From the NCBI RefSeq assembly GCF_026210795.1, contig NC_089434.1, forward strand, positions 1,922,001 to 1,986,000: a DNA stretch of 64,000 nucleotides. The letters are read 5' to 3'. The notes under the pieces are model-generated. The model ran no database searches. It saw only the letters and a list, made by a program, of their open reading frames with translations, and was not told where the DNA came from. Shown here piece by piece: positions 1-12,170 of this stretch (the stretch's first letter is position 1; each line of letters begins with the position of its first letter). This DNA comes from Rhizophagus irregularis. Its lineage: Eukaryota; Glomeromycota; Glomeromycetes; Glomerales; Glomeraceae. The position numbers were made by a program, and so were the translations under genes.

Positions 1-40
1 TATTAAACTGAGTAATTGATTTTATTACTTTGATAAACTA

Positions 41-225
41 CAGTCAGAACTCGATATACCGATATTCGATATACTGATACATTATTAAAAACTTGAATAT
101 ACCGATAAAATTTTACATTCCCACTATATGTGAGGACATATAAATATCGGTATAATTTGATATAACGATATTTTTTAAATTTTTTCTTATGAGTCCCGAC
201 ATATCGATATATAAAGGTTTGACTG
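41..225. mobile_element. pogo/Tigger-like MITE with TA target duplication
   Basis: A 185-bp element bounded by imperfect terminal inverted repeats. The left end reads CAGTCAGAACTCGATATAC; the right end is the reverse complement of CAGTCAAACCTTTATATATC. Both ends are flanked by TA (39-40 and 226-227), the target duplication expected of the Tc1/mariner/pogo superfamily. A CAGTCnAACCTCGATATA-type terminus is familiar from pogo/Tigger elements. The interior is AT-rich with repeated CGATAT words and no ORF, so it must have moved with a transposase encoded elsewhere. Family assignment rests on the ends only. Confidence 0.55.
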
Positions 226-439
226 TAGTAGGTAATTTTTATCTCAAATGAGCGTCAATAAAAAAAATGTTAATTGTAATGAAAAGAGATAATTAACAAT
301 AAATGAAAAACAGAAACACCATATCAGATATGGGACACATAGAATATTGTCCAGCATTTATGAGATGAATTAGAAACTGAATATTTTAGGCATTTTTTTT
401 TTTGTATAATTTATTCGTATAATAATTTAGTTTATTATA

Positions 440-545
440 TGTATAAAAAGAATTATTTAAATTACAAACTAAAACCTTGTAAAAATATTTTACTACTCTA
501 ATTTTTAGTGTTTAAATAATTCAAAATAAAGTATAAATGAATGAT
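440..545 (-). other. conserved 3' flank of kinase gene A
   Basis: Just downstream of the gene A stop. On the minus strand it contains the words TTTAAACACTAA, TTAGAGTAGTAAAAT and TTTTAGTTTGTAATT. The same string in the same order occurs downstream of kinase B (21008-21062) and, twice, downstream of kinase C (57076-57210). It is probably a 3' UTR or polyadenylation region carried along by duplication; whether it is selected is unknown. Confidence 0.45.
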
Positions 546-567
546 AAAAATAAATTTATTTGTATTC

Positions 568-2915
568 TTAATTTAGTTTATCAGATGGTATTTCTAAAAA
601 TAAGAAAAAAATAACAGATCAGAATACAAATTTATAGTAAAAAAAAAAATTATTTTTTAAAATATTTAAGAACCAACCATCAGGAATTTCTAATTCATCT
701 TGTTCTTCTGAATGGAGATTTGGACTATCATATACTTCTTCATCTATAAAAAGAAAAATGAATTTTTTAGTTTAACATTATATAAGAGATAAAATTTTTA
801 ATATATTTAACTAAATATTGAAAAAAAAATTTTATCTTAATGTTGTTCCTTACCATTAATTGGTCCTTTTATTTGTTGTTGTATAGTTTCCTTTTTATTA
901 TCATTTTGAATGTCTATATTTTTAAATAAAATAAATAAAGCTCAATTTAATATATACTGTACTGCTTTAGTATGACGAATAATTATAATTATTATACTTA
1001 CCATTCTTTGAATTTATTTGTAATTTCTTAAATACTTTAGATAACCTTTTACTACTAGCTAAATAAGACAAATTTATTAAATATTATTAACTCAAAAATA
1101 ATTAAATATATATAGATAAATTACCTTTAAAATAATTATTGATTTTTGACGTCTTTTGATTACTTGAATTGTTAAAATCATCAACTAAAAATGGAAATCT
1201 AATTAATAAATAGTCCAATTAAAATGAAATTTATAATGAACACTTACTATTATCAGGAATATTAAAGTCATATGTTTTACTGTGAAATCCTATTTTTTAA
1301 AAAAAAAAAATAAATGAGAAAATGATTTAAACATTTATTTTAATAATTAATAAAATACTAATAGTAAAAAAATTAACCTTCTTGTTCTCCTATAATTATT
1401 TAAATTAAAAAAAAAGAATTAACAATATATCCTAATGAATAATAAACAAAAATATAAATAAATAATACCTTCTGTTGCATTCTTTGGTTCAGGTAGATTG
1501 TCAAATTGATGAATTTTACTTGTAAACACTCTGCTACTACTTGTATAATTTGAATTGGTTTTTGTTTCAGAATTATTTTTTGCTTTTAATTGAAACAATT
1601 CATTTGGCTTATTTTGATATAATAAATGAATTTCTCTTATTTTCTCAATAAGTATATCAATATCAGGCCTTTTTGATGGATCAGCATCCCAACATTGTTC
1701 CATTAAATTTTTATACTCTAAAGGAATTTCTGACACAATTTCTGGTCTCATACCATTAATTATATCCATTGCAAGATCATAATCATCATGTTTATAATTA
1801 ATAAATGGTGTATATCCAGATGAAATTTCCCACATAAGTATTGCAATACTATAAATATCAGATGCGAAAGTATATCCTTTTCCATTAATAACTTCTGGTG
1901 CTATATAGGGAAGATTTCCATATATACTTTTTGATGATTTATCAGCAGGTCCACAAAATCCAAGATCACTAATATACCAACCATCATTAAATTGTGAAAA
2001 TAATATATTTCCAGAATGCAAATCTCTATGAATTGCATTCTCTTTATGAATCCAATAAAGTGCTTCAATTATTTCATAAACAATTCTAAATTTTCCTTTC
2101 CATGTAAGTTGATTATAATTTTGTTGTAAATATTTTCTTAAATCCATATCCATTTTCATTATTACAAGCATATAATTTCCATCCGATATATCTTGTGTTA
2201 AACCACAACATCGGGTAATATATGGGAGTTTAGCGCTCATAGTTAAATGTGATTCAGCCTATAAAACTTATTATTAATAAAAAAAAGATTGGATTAATTT
2301 TATAGATAAATTTAAAATACAAACCTCTTCAAACCAACTTTGATTTGCACTTTCAACATTTTCTAATTTTTTTAGTACTATTTTTATAGTTCCAGATCTT
2401 CTTAATTGTTGTTTTTCAGAATCCCATTCTTCATAGTTTCCATTAATCCAATCTGCAGTATAAATTTCAGAGAATCCGCCTTTTGTTAGATATTTAATAT
2501 TTTTGAAGTTATTATATGGAATCCATTCAATTACATTGTCTGGCCCAAGACATTCCATTTGACATTTTAGTATTAAATTATCAATATCATCATTTCCAGA
2601 AGTCCAATTTAAAAAATTATCTTTTAAATAATTTCGAATACAATATTCACAATATAATGTCGCTAAACATTCTTGCTTACAAGTTTCACAAATTCTTTTT
2701 GATCCCGTATTACTAAGAACTTTATTTCGGTCATAAGTTTCAGTTATTCTTTTAATTGCTACAGCTTTTTCATTATCTGTAAGAAGTTTATCAGTAAGAA
2801 TGAATTGTTTTTTAAATTCATGTTGTTGGTGCATATCAGTATAAATATTATAATCAATTAATGAAGTTGCTCTACTAGTTGTTGCATAAACTAATTCATA
2901 ACGAATAGGAGACAT
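568..2915 (-). CDS. Protein kinase A: CxxC/CxxC N-terminus, TKL-like kinase domain, micro-exon tail
   Basis: Predicted Ser/Thr or TKL-type kinase, probably cytosolic. Spliced model on the minus strand: 2915-2325, 2258-1469, 1389-1378 (12-nt microexon), 1289-1248, 1184-1125, 1058-1002, 913-854, 743-678, 593-568. It closes in frame at 567 aa. Residues 76-92 form C-x2-C-x9-C-x2-C, a likely zinc site. The glycine loop KGGFSEIYTA is followed by a VLKKL lysine. Exon 2 carries HRDLHSGN, DLG (in place of DFG), APE and SDIYS...MWE, so the catalytic residues are intact. The start aligns with the starts of paralogues B, C and D. After the kinase domain come acidic and Asn/Ser-rich tail peptides, each on its own phase-1 exon, including a conserved SEEQDELEIPD. 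The terminal exon is the least certain; reading through the last donor instead would stop at 619. Family: expanded Glomeromycotina kinases. Substrate unknown. Confidence 0.85.
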
Positions 2916-3049
2916 AATGCAACTTATAAAAGTTTAAATGAAAATTTTTATTTATTGATAAAAAAACCAAATTGGAGAAGGAAATTTTTTTTAGTTTAGG
3001 ATCCACTTAATAATGTAACCATAAATTCTAATTTCGGTATAACCTGAAT

Positions 3050-3394
3050 TAAAGGTCTGCAAACGGGACCCAGAACCCGGAAACCCTAACCCGGCCCGGA
3101 CACGGATCCGGGTTTGGGCCGGCAAATTTTCTTCAAAATTCGCCCGGGCCGGGTCCGGGCCGGCACATGAATTTTCGTCAAGGCCAAAATCGTCTTAATT
3201 CCGGCCGAAATTAAACTGGCCAAAATTAAGTTGGCCAATTTTTTTGTTTTTACAACAAAATAATATAATAAAAGTCCGGGTCCGGTCCGGGCCGGTTTTT
3301 GATATTTTAAGTCCAGGCCGGGCCGGGTACTTTATGTTGATTTGCAAGTGCGGGCCGGGCCGGGTTGTAAAATAGTGGTCAATGCAGACCTCTA
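3050..3394. mobile_element. GC-rich MITE-like repeat, copy 1
   Basis: About 345 bp that stand out from the AT-rich surroundings through runs of CCCGG/CCGG words. The ends are inverted repeats, AGGTCTGCA at the left and TGCAGACCT at the right. A second copy lies in the opposite orientation at 5874-6202 and matches along nearly its whole length. Both copies are flanked by TA, but no longer target duplication is visible. There is no transposase; short ORFs inside are compositional artefacts. Confidence 0.55.
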
Positions 3395-3715
3395 GTCCAT
3401 ACCATTGCGATCTGTTGATCTGCCAATCTGCCAATCTGCAGATTTATTCGATTTGAAACCATCCGGATTTGCTCTGGATGAAGGTACGAATGATTCGTCA
3501 TGACGTCATCTGCTATTTCTGTATATAAATACGGATCCATTTATTCGATTAGTACTATTTTATAGTAACTGATGGTTATCCGGATCCATTATTTACGGAT
3601 CGGACATCTGGATTTTTATATTGAAATTCATTCGGATGGTCATCCGGATCATCCATTTATTTAAGGACCAGATTAAACGGGTGACGAATCCATCCAGATC
3701 GTATATTTGAAAATG
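3395..3715. repeat. CCGGAT-rich degenerate repeat
   Basis: A stretch with repeated ATCCGGAT, GGATCCAT and TTTATTCGATT words, plus a short tandem of GCAGATTG/CCAATCTG units next to the preceding element. The vocabulary resembles the CCGGAT element at 17658-18367 without being a clear copy. No gene is supported. Confidence 0.35.
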
Positions 3716-5873
3716 AATTTTAGTTAATTCATATATTTAAAAATTTTATTCAGTTTTAATTTTATTAAGTATATTGTTTGATCACACTAAAAAAATATAT
3801 ATATAAAGAAAAATCAAATGATTGTAAAGTAATATTTTTGTTATTTTTGTTAATTTTTAAATATTTTAAAATAAAAATTTGATAAATGATATTTGAAAAT
3901 ACTCACTATGAATAAATTTTTATTTTTTCAAGGTGGGTAACTCCTAATTATCATGAAAATTTCCGAGAAAAAAAATATTACTATGTAATCGAATTAGTTA
4001 AAGACTTTAAGTAATAGTATACTTTATATTTAGTATCGATCATCAAAAGCTTTTTCCAATGATAGGTGATTGAGTACTATGGCCCACCGTAGACACAAAG
4101 GGTTGACAAAAAACATCATGTTTCAATGTTCCATGATGACTTTTATTTTTGGTTTTTATTTTTTATTTTTTATTTTTGTCACAGAAAGAAATAACTTAAA
4201 TAACTTCCGAAAGTAGATTAGACTTTTCATTCATGTTTAACATTATGCTTTTCATTATATGACAATTATGATATGACGATTTTTCATCATAGTCTTCATT
4301 AAGTTTCCTAATATGGAATTTTATTAACCAAAAATGTCTAAATTTTAACAATCTTGAATACTAGCGAATTAAAAGATTTACAAAAAAAAAATTTTTATTA
4401 AAAAAGAAAAATTTAAAGAACCCAATTTTTTATGAAAAATAAAGAATTCTTATTAAATGTATTTGATTATTTTAAGCAAATTAATTTGATAAAAAGGGCT
4501 TTAATAAATTTAATAAAATACTTTCCATAACATTTACAATAAATTAATAAATTCACGAAAATTAATAATATTCTTAAAGTAGTATGTGTAACGAGAGTAA
4601 AATTAATTTGCGAAATTAACAAGAAAATGAGTTTTTACTGGATTATTTAATGACAATTGCTAGATTTTTTTAATAGAAAACAGAAAAAATCAAACATTTT
4701 TTAGTTTAAATTTTTATTTTTATATTTTTTCTTATATTTTCTTTATAATTTGCCAGCAAAGGTAATCTTTTTTTTGTATAAATTTTTCATATCCTTGTTT
4801 CACATGTTTAAAATTAAGTAATGCTTTTTATAAACGTGATAATAGCAAAATACCAGAAATTTCTAAATTTGCAAACAAAAAAGCTATAATCTTTAAATAT
4901 TGTTGTCGAGCCAGGATTATATTTTTTATAAAGTCAATTTAGCAACTAGCAATTGTATTAACAAAATTTATTCATTACTTAAAAATTAAGTACTGAAACA
5001 AATGTCTCTACACTTTTTCTAAATCTTAATCATGAATTTCTTAATTTTCTTATTCAATTATACAAATTCATTTTTCAATAGTACTAATTGTTTTAGCCGA
5101 TACCCTGGATAATAACTACATTCCATAAATAAACTGACTAAATCTAAATAGCACAACTATCAAATAAAAAAAAAATCACTAACATTTAAAACTTTTATAA
5201 TCATTTATATTTTTAATTATTTATTTTAAATGTAAAAATGCTTGTGTAGAAATCATGATTATTAACTGTATAGCATACTCAAAAATAATTTATTTTGTTT
5301 GCTTATAATACCATATCTTACTTCATGACATTCAAGATTATGCTAGTAAAATTAGGATTTATGGTTACATTATTAATTGAAACTTAAGTACGTCTTGAAA
5401 AGAAAAAAATCCTTTTCCCATTTTTCCAATTTTTTTTTTTACTTTTTAAACTTTCTTAATTAGTGCCTTTATGATTTAATGTATATGGCATATTTTTTAA
5501 TATTACATACTAATAATTGTAATCAAAATACCTTCCCAATATTTTTTATCAATTTACACTAATCAAAATATTTCTTTATCACTTTCTTAATTTTCTTATT
5601 CAATCAATCACATTCATCTTCAATAGAACTAATTATTTTAGTTGGTTGATAATAATTACATTCTATAATAAACTGTTATCTAAGTAGCACAATTATCATA
5701 TAAAAAAAAAATTACCTAGTTTAGAAATTTATTATTCATTATTTTTAGTTATCTATTTTTAAAATGTAAAAATATTTGTGTAGCAATGATTAACTGTACA
5801 ACATATCCAAAAATAGTTTATTTTTTTCTTTATAAATTGTGTAATTTCTTGTCTTACTACATGACATCCAGGT
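3716..5873. other. gene-poor AT-rich spacer
   Basis: Stops are dense in all frames and there is no credible exon. Two related segments with shared wording (TTCTTATTCAAT, AATAGTACTAATT and AATAGAACTAATT, GATAATAACTACATT) lie at about 5030-5260 and 5575-5790, suggesting an old local duplication of about 540 bp period. It separates the two inverted GC-rich repeats. Confidence 0.4.
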
Positions 5874-6202
5874 TAGAGGTCTGCATTGACCACTATTTTA
5901 CAACCCGGCCCGGCCTGGACTTAAAATATCAAAAACCCGGCCCGGACCGGACCCGGACTTTTATTATATTATTTTGTTGTAAAAACAAAAAAATTGGCCA
6001 ACTTAATTTTGGCAAGTTTAATTTCGGCCGGAATTAAGACGATTTTGGCCAGAATTACGAAAATCCGGGTTTGACGAAAATTCATGTGCCGGCCCGAACC
6101 CGGCCCGGGTGAATTTTGAAGAAAATTTACCGGCCCAAACCCGGAGCCGGGTCCGGGCCGGGTTAGGGTTTCCGGGTTCCGGGTCCCGTTTGCAGACCTC
6201 TA
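5874..6202. mobile_element. GC-rich MITE-like repeat, copy 2 (inverted relative to copy 1)
   Basis: Reverse-complement relative of 3050-3394. The ends TAGAGGTCTGCA and TGCAGACCTCTA form a 12-bp perfect terminal inverted repeat. The interior shows the same succession of CCCGG-rich blocks and the central AT-rich piece with TTGGCC words. Small internal differences from copy 1 show independent decay. No long target duplication. Confidence 0.55.
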
Positions 6203-6240
6203 GTATGGACGTATGGACGTATGGTCGTATGGTCATATGT
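6203..6240. repeat. 8-bp tandem repeat GTATGGAC/GTATGGTC
   Basis: Four consecutive octamers (two GTATGGAC, then two GTATGGTC) and a decayed fifth, abutting the right end of the GC-rich repeat. The array could be a replication-slippage product of the insertion junction. Confidence 0.6.
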
Positions 6241-9200
6241 ATAAGTTGTCATAAGTTGCTGCTTATGTTACAATGTTAACTTTATATATCTTGTAAACAA
6301 CTGAAACAACTTATACGATTGAAACATTTAATCAAATAATAATTTAAAAATGATATTACCATCCACTGCATATTTTATTATTTGCAATTTATTTAATTAC
6401 ATCCATAATTAACTAATAATTAAATTATATATAAAGAACAATGTATACTTTTGCATATTAAATTGATTAGCAGAGCTTGCGTTTCTAAATATATTGTGTA
6501 ATTTACAGTATTTCTAGCAACAACATTTAGGGCCAAAGAAAATTATATTCAAATATTACAATGCTAAAAGCTATCACTAAAAAAGTACAAAAAATTATCA
6601 TTACATTAAGTCCTATTAAGCTGGTTTTAACCACAATTAAACTAGTAATTATAACTCCCATTTCATTTTCCTATAATTAAAAACTTGTTGACAACTTCCT
6701 TATCCTTCAAATCTTTGTACAATGGATGAGTGGCCCACAGGTGTGCACTTATTTCATGTAATGCTGATTGATTCAGCAATATACTCCAAGAAATATAGTA
6801 TTCTAGAATTTTTGAGAAGTAAATTTAATACAAAACCATAATCATGAAACACAAAATTAAATAAAAACTATTCTTGCCTGCATGATTTTCCTTTATAAGT
6901 TATAACATTCTTCTTGGTAAGTAATTTGGTTAATTTACCTTTCTTCTATAGATTTTTTATAATTCATAACATCTGTTATAACTTTTTCTTAACAAATTAT
7001 GAACGTGATCTTTTAGTATTCCGAATATTCATGAAGACTCAGCCAGTTATTGTAAAGTTTATTCCAAAGCTCTGTAAGAATGTGTGAAATCATAAGAAAT
7101 ATTATAGTACACATAATATAACTGTAAACTCTACCATAATAGTGAAGAAGTTGGATGGCATTTTGGTAAGTGAGTGTCATTTGGAATACTCTCAGAAATT
7201 GACATTGATGATCATTTTGTTACTAATAGATCCATGATAAATTCAGTATCCTGAAGAGGCAACAATTGCTGGTGTGATGGAGATTGAAAAAAGGCATAGT
7301 AAATTTAAAATATTTAATATTATCAACAATTTATGATGACAGCTATCAAAAAATTAAGAATATTGTTGATATATTTCTTTATTATAATGCATTACCAATT
7401 TCAGCAGGTTTTCTAGCAGATATTTTATACTATTCAAATCCCTCCTTATCATTTTTATTTGTTCCTATATTATAATGATAATAATAACAATAGTGTAAAT
7501 TATGTTGATATTTTTCAATACAGCAACTTTCAAAACTCGACATCTGTATCAGTTTTTGGTTACACCTCCATCATCATCACCAGATCCACTATTACAGCTT
7601 TATTATTGAATACCATAAATGGTATTATTCAGATACGAGAAAGAACCTGCAAAAGTCATTGTAAGATATACTGTATATATAGATCGATAATATATTGCAA
7701 ATTATACAAGGAGACAGAGAAAAGAAAGTGCCAAAAAATGTGTACTTTCCTTAATGGGTGACAAAATCTTCATATAATACATTTTCATACATATAATCAT
7801 TTATTAAAAAATAAAATATCAATCTATAATAAATTGGGTGTTTCTAAATTATGTTGACAAAAAGCTAGAAACATACTACTAGTAGACATTGAGATTAAAG
7901 ACCTCAGATAAGTACACTTCTCATTGTCTAAGTCTAAGCCATAATGGCGAGATAACGCATCAGTTTGTCAATTTCACTTCCAGTAATAAACTTATTCTTT
8001 TGCCTGAAAAAATCCCAAGGCGTTTGATTTCTCTTTTAGATTTGTTAATTTAGAACATGTAATCTTTCTCATTATAAACAATTTCTTTCTTGCTCTCATC
8101 AATTTTCAAGTCTCCTTTTCACATAAAAAATTTATTGGTTCTTCAGTTGTCTTATTTTTTTTTAGTTTCATCTGTTAACATGACCACTCATTTTCAGCAG
8201 AAATAGAGGAAGTAAAGGAGTAGAAAATATTATCAGTAAAAATTATATGAAAACTATAATTATTCCAATTTTTCTACTATTAAAGAAATCGATAGTAATT
8301 CCATTTATTTTTAAACTAAAAGAGACTAGCACTCTTTTGGTTGTTAAATCTTTAAATAAATTGTCTACTGTTATAAATGATGTATTAATTTATGTATTTG
8401 GTAATTAATAATATTTTTATTTTCATCACACTGTTCCTAATAATAATTCATGATTTTTTTTCTTAATATTCTCACAAATGATGTTTATTTTGTTTATTTG
8501 AAAAGAAAAACTATTATTATTAGAAAAAAATCAATCATCATTAAATTAAAATTTTTTTATGGTCGGACCGTGGGAATATCATGAATATCATGCAGCTGTC
8601 AAAATCAGTTCTCTGTGAAATAACTATTACTTAAAACAACTTAATATTAAACTACATCCTTTTTATCCTAAATGATTGGAAATCATTTAACTACATTAAC
8701 AAAAAAAAAATTTTTTTTTTATTATTTATATATTACATCATATTATTCGTTATATGATAATCTGTATAATAAATTCTATTCTATATTTAAAAATTATTTT
8801 ATTTATTATAGGGTTATCGTCTTTCGACGATACCTCTAGGTATTTTAAAAATTATGTTAATCTTTATGATTATAAATAATTAAATAAAACGTGTTACTAA
8901 TTAAAAAAAAATTATTTTATTTATTATGATTTTGATATATTTCATTATTTATTATATATCTATATACTTATCACCACTAGATTCGATTACATAAGTAAAA
9001 TAAAAAAATATTAACTATTGTTCTAACATGATATTATAACAAAAAATGGCTCGTGTGGGAAAATAATTTTATTATACAGTATAAGATTATTTAATTATAT
9101 AATATGATGTAATATGATGTAAAATATTGTTTTTCTTCTTTCTCGCAGCCTTTAGTTTTTTATACTTTGAAGCCTTTCAAAACTGAAAGGTCGGAAAAGA

Positions 9201-9321
9201 ATATTTCCAAGATTACGAATTTTTTATTGCAAACAGTTTTATCATCGGAAATATTTAGAAATTTATGTAACTCACTAATCGTTCATTGTTATCATACAAT
9301 CTTTATTATATTAATTGACGT
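6241..9321. other. spacer with no supported gene
   Basis: AT-rich. The open frames between about 7280 and 7760 are low-complexity and have no recognisable domain, homologous start or splice context, so no gene is called. A small hairpin (TATCGTC, 4-nt loop, GACGATA) sits at 8815-8832. The minus strand near 6960-7110 has a short peptide-like stretch that may be a decayed exon. Confidence 0.4.
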
Positions 9322-9329
9322 AACGCCAT

Positions 9330-9880
9330 AGGACCCAGAAATATATATACAGGGGTAGGGTACACAGATGCGTCGCCATCATAGTGAAATTAGACGGAGT
9401 AAAGTTTTGATTTGCGTACAATTTTAGAATTTTTCATCTATAGTTAGGTCATCAAGATTGCGTATTTTTTATCAAAATTTTTATATATAAAAAATTAGTT
9501 TGCGTATTTTTGGCCTAAATTTGGCTAATCTTATATATATAATATATTTACTGTACGTACTTATTTAATTAACCGCATTGTAATATTTAGTATTAATTGA
9601 AAGAAATTTCTAAGGGTTAAAAAGTGAAATTTTAGAAAAATATTATTAAAAAAATGGTAAATTCTATTTTTTCACATTAGTATTTGGTTTTATAAATAAT
9701 ATAGAAGCCATGATAAAATAATTAATAACTTAATGTCTGAAATTTTATTTGCGTATTTTTGCAGGATTTTCAATATCAGGTGTCAATTATGCGTACTACT
9801 CATATAAAAAGTCTCTGCGTACAGCTCATAGTAAAAAAATTTTTCACCACCTGACCCCTATATATATATTTCTGGGTCCT
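9330..9880. mobile_element. hAT-like MITE, GGACCCAG family, with perfect 8-bp target duplication
   Basis: A 551-bp element. Inverted ends begin AGGACCCAGAAATATATATA (left) and end with the complementary TATATATTTCTGGGTCCT (right). AACGCCAT occurs directly outside both ends (9322-9329 and 9881-9888), an exact 8-bp target-site duplication as left by hAT-type transposases. A second, shorter member lies at 30118-30325. The element encodes no transposase. The frame open at 9749-10015 runs across its boundary and is not a gene. Confidence 0.75.
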
Positions 9881-9888
9881 AACGCCAT

Positions 9889-10689
9889 ACTAATTGAGTT
9901 CCGTACTCACAAGTCACAAGTCATAACGGTTTCTTCAGTATACTATGAGTTTAACAGTTTAACTGTATTACTCACAGAGTTGCGACCAAACCGAATAAGT
10001 ATTAGTAATACCTAATTGACTAATCCCGTTTAAAATTCTATATTCATTTATTTTCTGATAAAGTGATAATTCGCAGCTTTACATTAATATACTAGAGTTA
10101 CTAACTTGCATATGCTTACTTTCTTTTTCGAATATGATAAGACACAGAACTGTGATAAAGATAAAATAAGTAATGTATTAAAAGAAGAAATTTACTTATA
10201 AGAGGGACAATTTAATGTTGTAGCCAAATTTCATTTAAACAAAATTTTATTTATTTTAGCGAATTATTATTGACTTCATTATTTAATATTACAATTTAAA
10301 ATGTGCAAGAAACGATTGTCGCCTTTTGCAAATTTAATAAATAAACCAAGATCGCATTGCTATTTTTCTAACGTTTTTTGAAGTATCGTATAGAATTGGA
10401 AAATATTCCCCCCTTTTTGATAAACTTATTTCTTTATTAGTAACTGTAGAAGAACAAATTACATGTTAAATATATTAAATATAAAAAATACATTGAAATA
10501 TTAGGGAAACAAAGTATCCTAAATCTCTCCATATCAAATCTCCGTATAATAAAACGAAGTAAAAATTAACTATCTAATTCTGCATGTATTCTATGTATTT
10601 ATTTCCCCATGATTTCCTGTCATTACCTAACCTAAATACGTCTTTTCTAACATTATATTTTTTATAACTTTTTTGACTCTTTTATTTAT
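9889..10689. other. spacer with no supported gene
   Basis: Low-complexity AT-rich sequence between the MITE and the decayed LINE-like ORF. No splice-bounded exon or RNA gene is evident. Confidence 0.35.
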
Positions 10690-11960
10690 CAGTCTACGTC
10701 GTTCCCGCCTACACCACTATCTTCATCTTTTCTCTTTTTCTTTCTTTTTAAATCTTTTGTAATTCCCAAATGTTTTTCCAGTTCGATCGTATCTTTACAC
10801 ATATTATTCCGGATTTGTTGTTGTATCCTTATCATAAATTTGTCAAAAATATGAAACAGTAATTCACGTTGGCCTTTAACTTTACATATCTTCCATCACT
10901 TTTTATTAATAATACCTCTTTTTATTTCAGGATTCAAATTTTCGGTTCTAGTTATTAACGAAGCATTTGCCGCTAACTCCATAATTCTATCTTTGAAACT
11001 AACTATATCTTCTTCATTATATACTTCGTCACTTTCTATGTTGCTCAACACTTCGTCGATGCTATTAACAAAAATATTGTATTCAGTGTCATTTGCTCCA
11101 TTTTTGCTACAGATCTATGTGTTCCCATGTTTCTCCTTCTAATGAACATCTTGGGCATTTATTTGTATCGATACCCATATTTTTCTCTCCCATAGCACTT
11201 TATATGTTGGCAGAATCTTTAAAAAATTTTTGACCCTGAAACTTCTTGTCGTAGCATCGTCTCTATTTGTAATGTTTTTTTGACGTTGTAATTTCATTAC
11301 TTATCAACTTAAAGGACGCGCTCCAATCTATCGTTATGTTCCTTCCATTTGATTCACTGAAACAATCTTTGACATAGTCCAATAACATTATATCAATTTT
11401 CGTACAATGATATTAGAACTCAATTCTTTAAACCATGATCAACATGAGCCTTCTATCGGTATGTAATTCCATCCTAACGCATACTCATCGATCAACAAAT
11501 TACTTGTCATGATAATCACTTCTTCGATCGTCTCTTTACAACTAACAAGTTCTTTCTTTATCGCAGGTATCTTCACATCCTGTATTGTCTTTTGCATCCC
11601 AGCTTTGTCATCTTTAACTAACATCTTTACATTTTTTAATTCTAATAGCGTGTTGACAAAACTTACACATATATATATTGTTTATCATCTAATTCTCTCC
11701 GCACACTTCCTATTTTACTGTAACTATATAACCATTCAATAATATCCACATCTGTTCTTATTTCTATTTTTATATAGCATGGTAATATAATTATTGCGAT
11801 ATTTAACAGATCTTAATTTTCCTTCAAAATTAAATTTATCAACATAACTGTTTTTCGGAATTAACTCAAATCCAAAGAACCCGTCTAAACCCAATTCATC
11901 TCCTTTTTGAATCACTGCCCCTATGTTTACGATTACTTCTTTACCAACAATTCATTTTAG
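10690..11960 (-). pseudogene. Decayed LINE-type retrotransposon ORF, C-terminal part
   Basis: Read on the minus strand, protein-like stretches follow one another in shifting frames, interrupted by stops. One is a lysine-rich block containing KKELVSCKETIEEV at 11624-11439. Next comes an ILPTYKVLWERKI-like block near 11200. Then a CPRC...ETWEHI...C block near 11140 fits the C-x2-C-x8-H-x3-C motif found at the C-terminus of many non-LTR reverse transcriptases; a 2-nt deletion lies inside it. Next is an acidic helical segment, then a highly basic end (KDLKRKKKRKDED) near 10730. At least four frameshifts or stops make it non-functional. The reverse transcriptase catalytic core is absent, so this is a fragment. 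The same zinc motif occurs in the fragment at 58592-59416. Confidence 0.55.
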
Positions 11961-12000
11961 TCCTTCTTTTGTAAAGCCACTCAGCCAAAAGATTCCTCGG

Positions 12001-12170
12001 TAGGACCTCGAGTTATATATGGGGAGATCGGCACACATTTACCATTAGATCTACACATTTCTTCAGGCTATGTAATGCTGGTCGGCATTATCCACATATG
12101 GACATGATTTTGGCTCATCCCGAGCAAATAACCAGGACCTGACCTTTCTATGTATGGGCTCGGGGTCCTA
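12001..12170. mobile_element. Small TIR element (TAGGACC ends)
   Basis: The left end TAGGACCTCGAG and right end CTCGGGGTCCTA are inverted repeats matching at 11 of 12 positions around a 170-bp, relatively GC-rich interior with no ORF. No exact target duplication is visible, so it could also be part of a larger decayed element. Confidence 0.4.

Noticed and set aside
7284-7761. Two overlapping plus-strand open frames
   Set aside because: Low-complexity, no recognisable motif, no splice or paralogue support.
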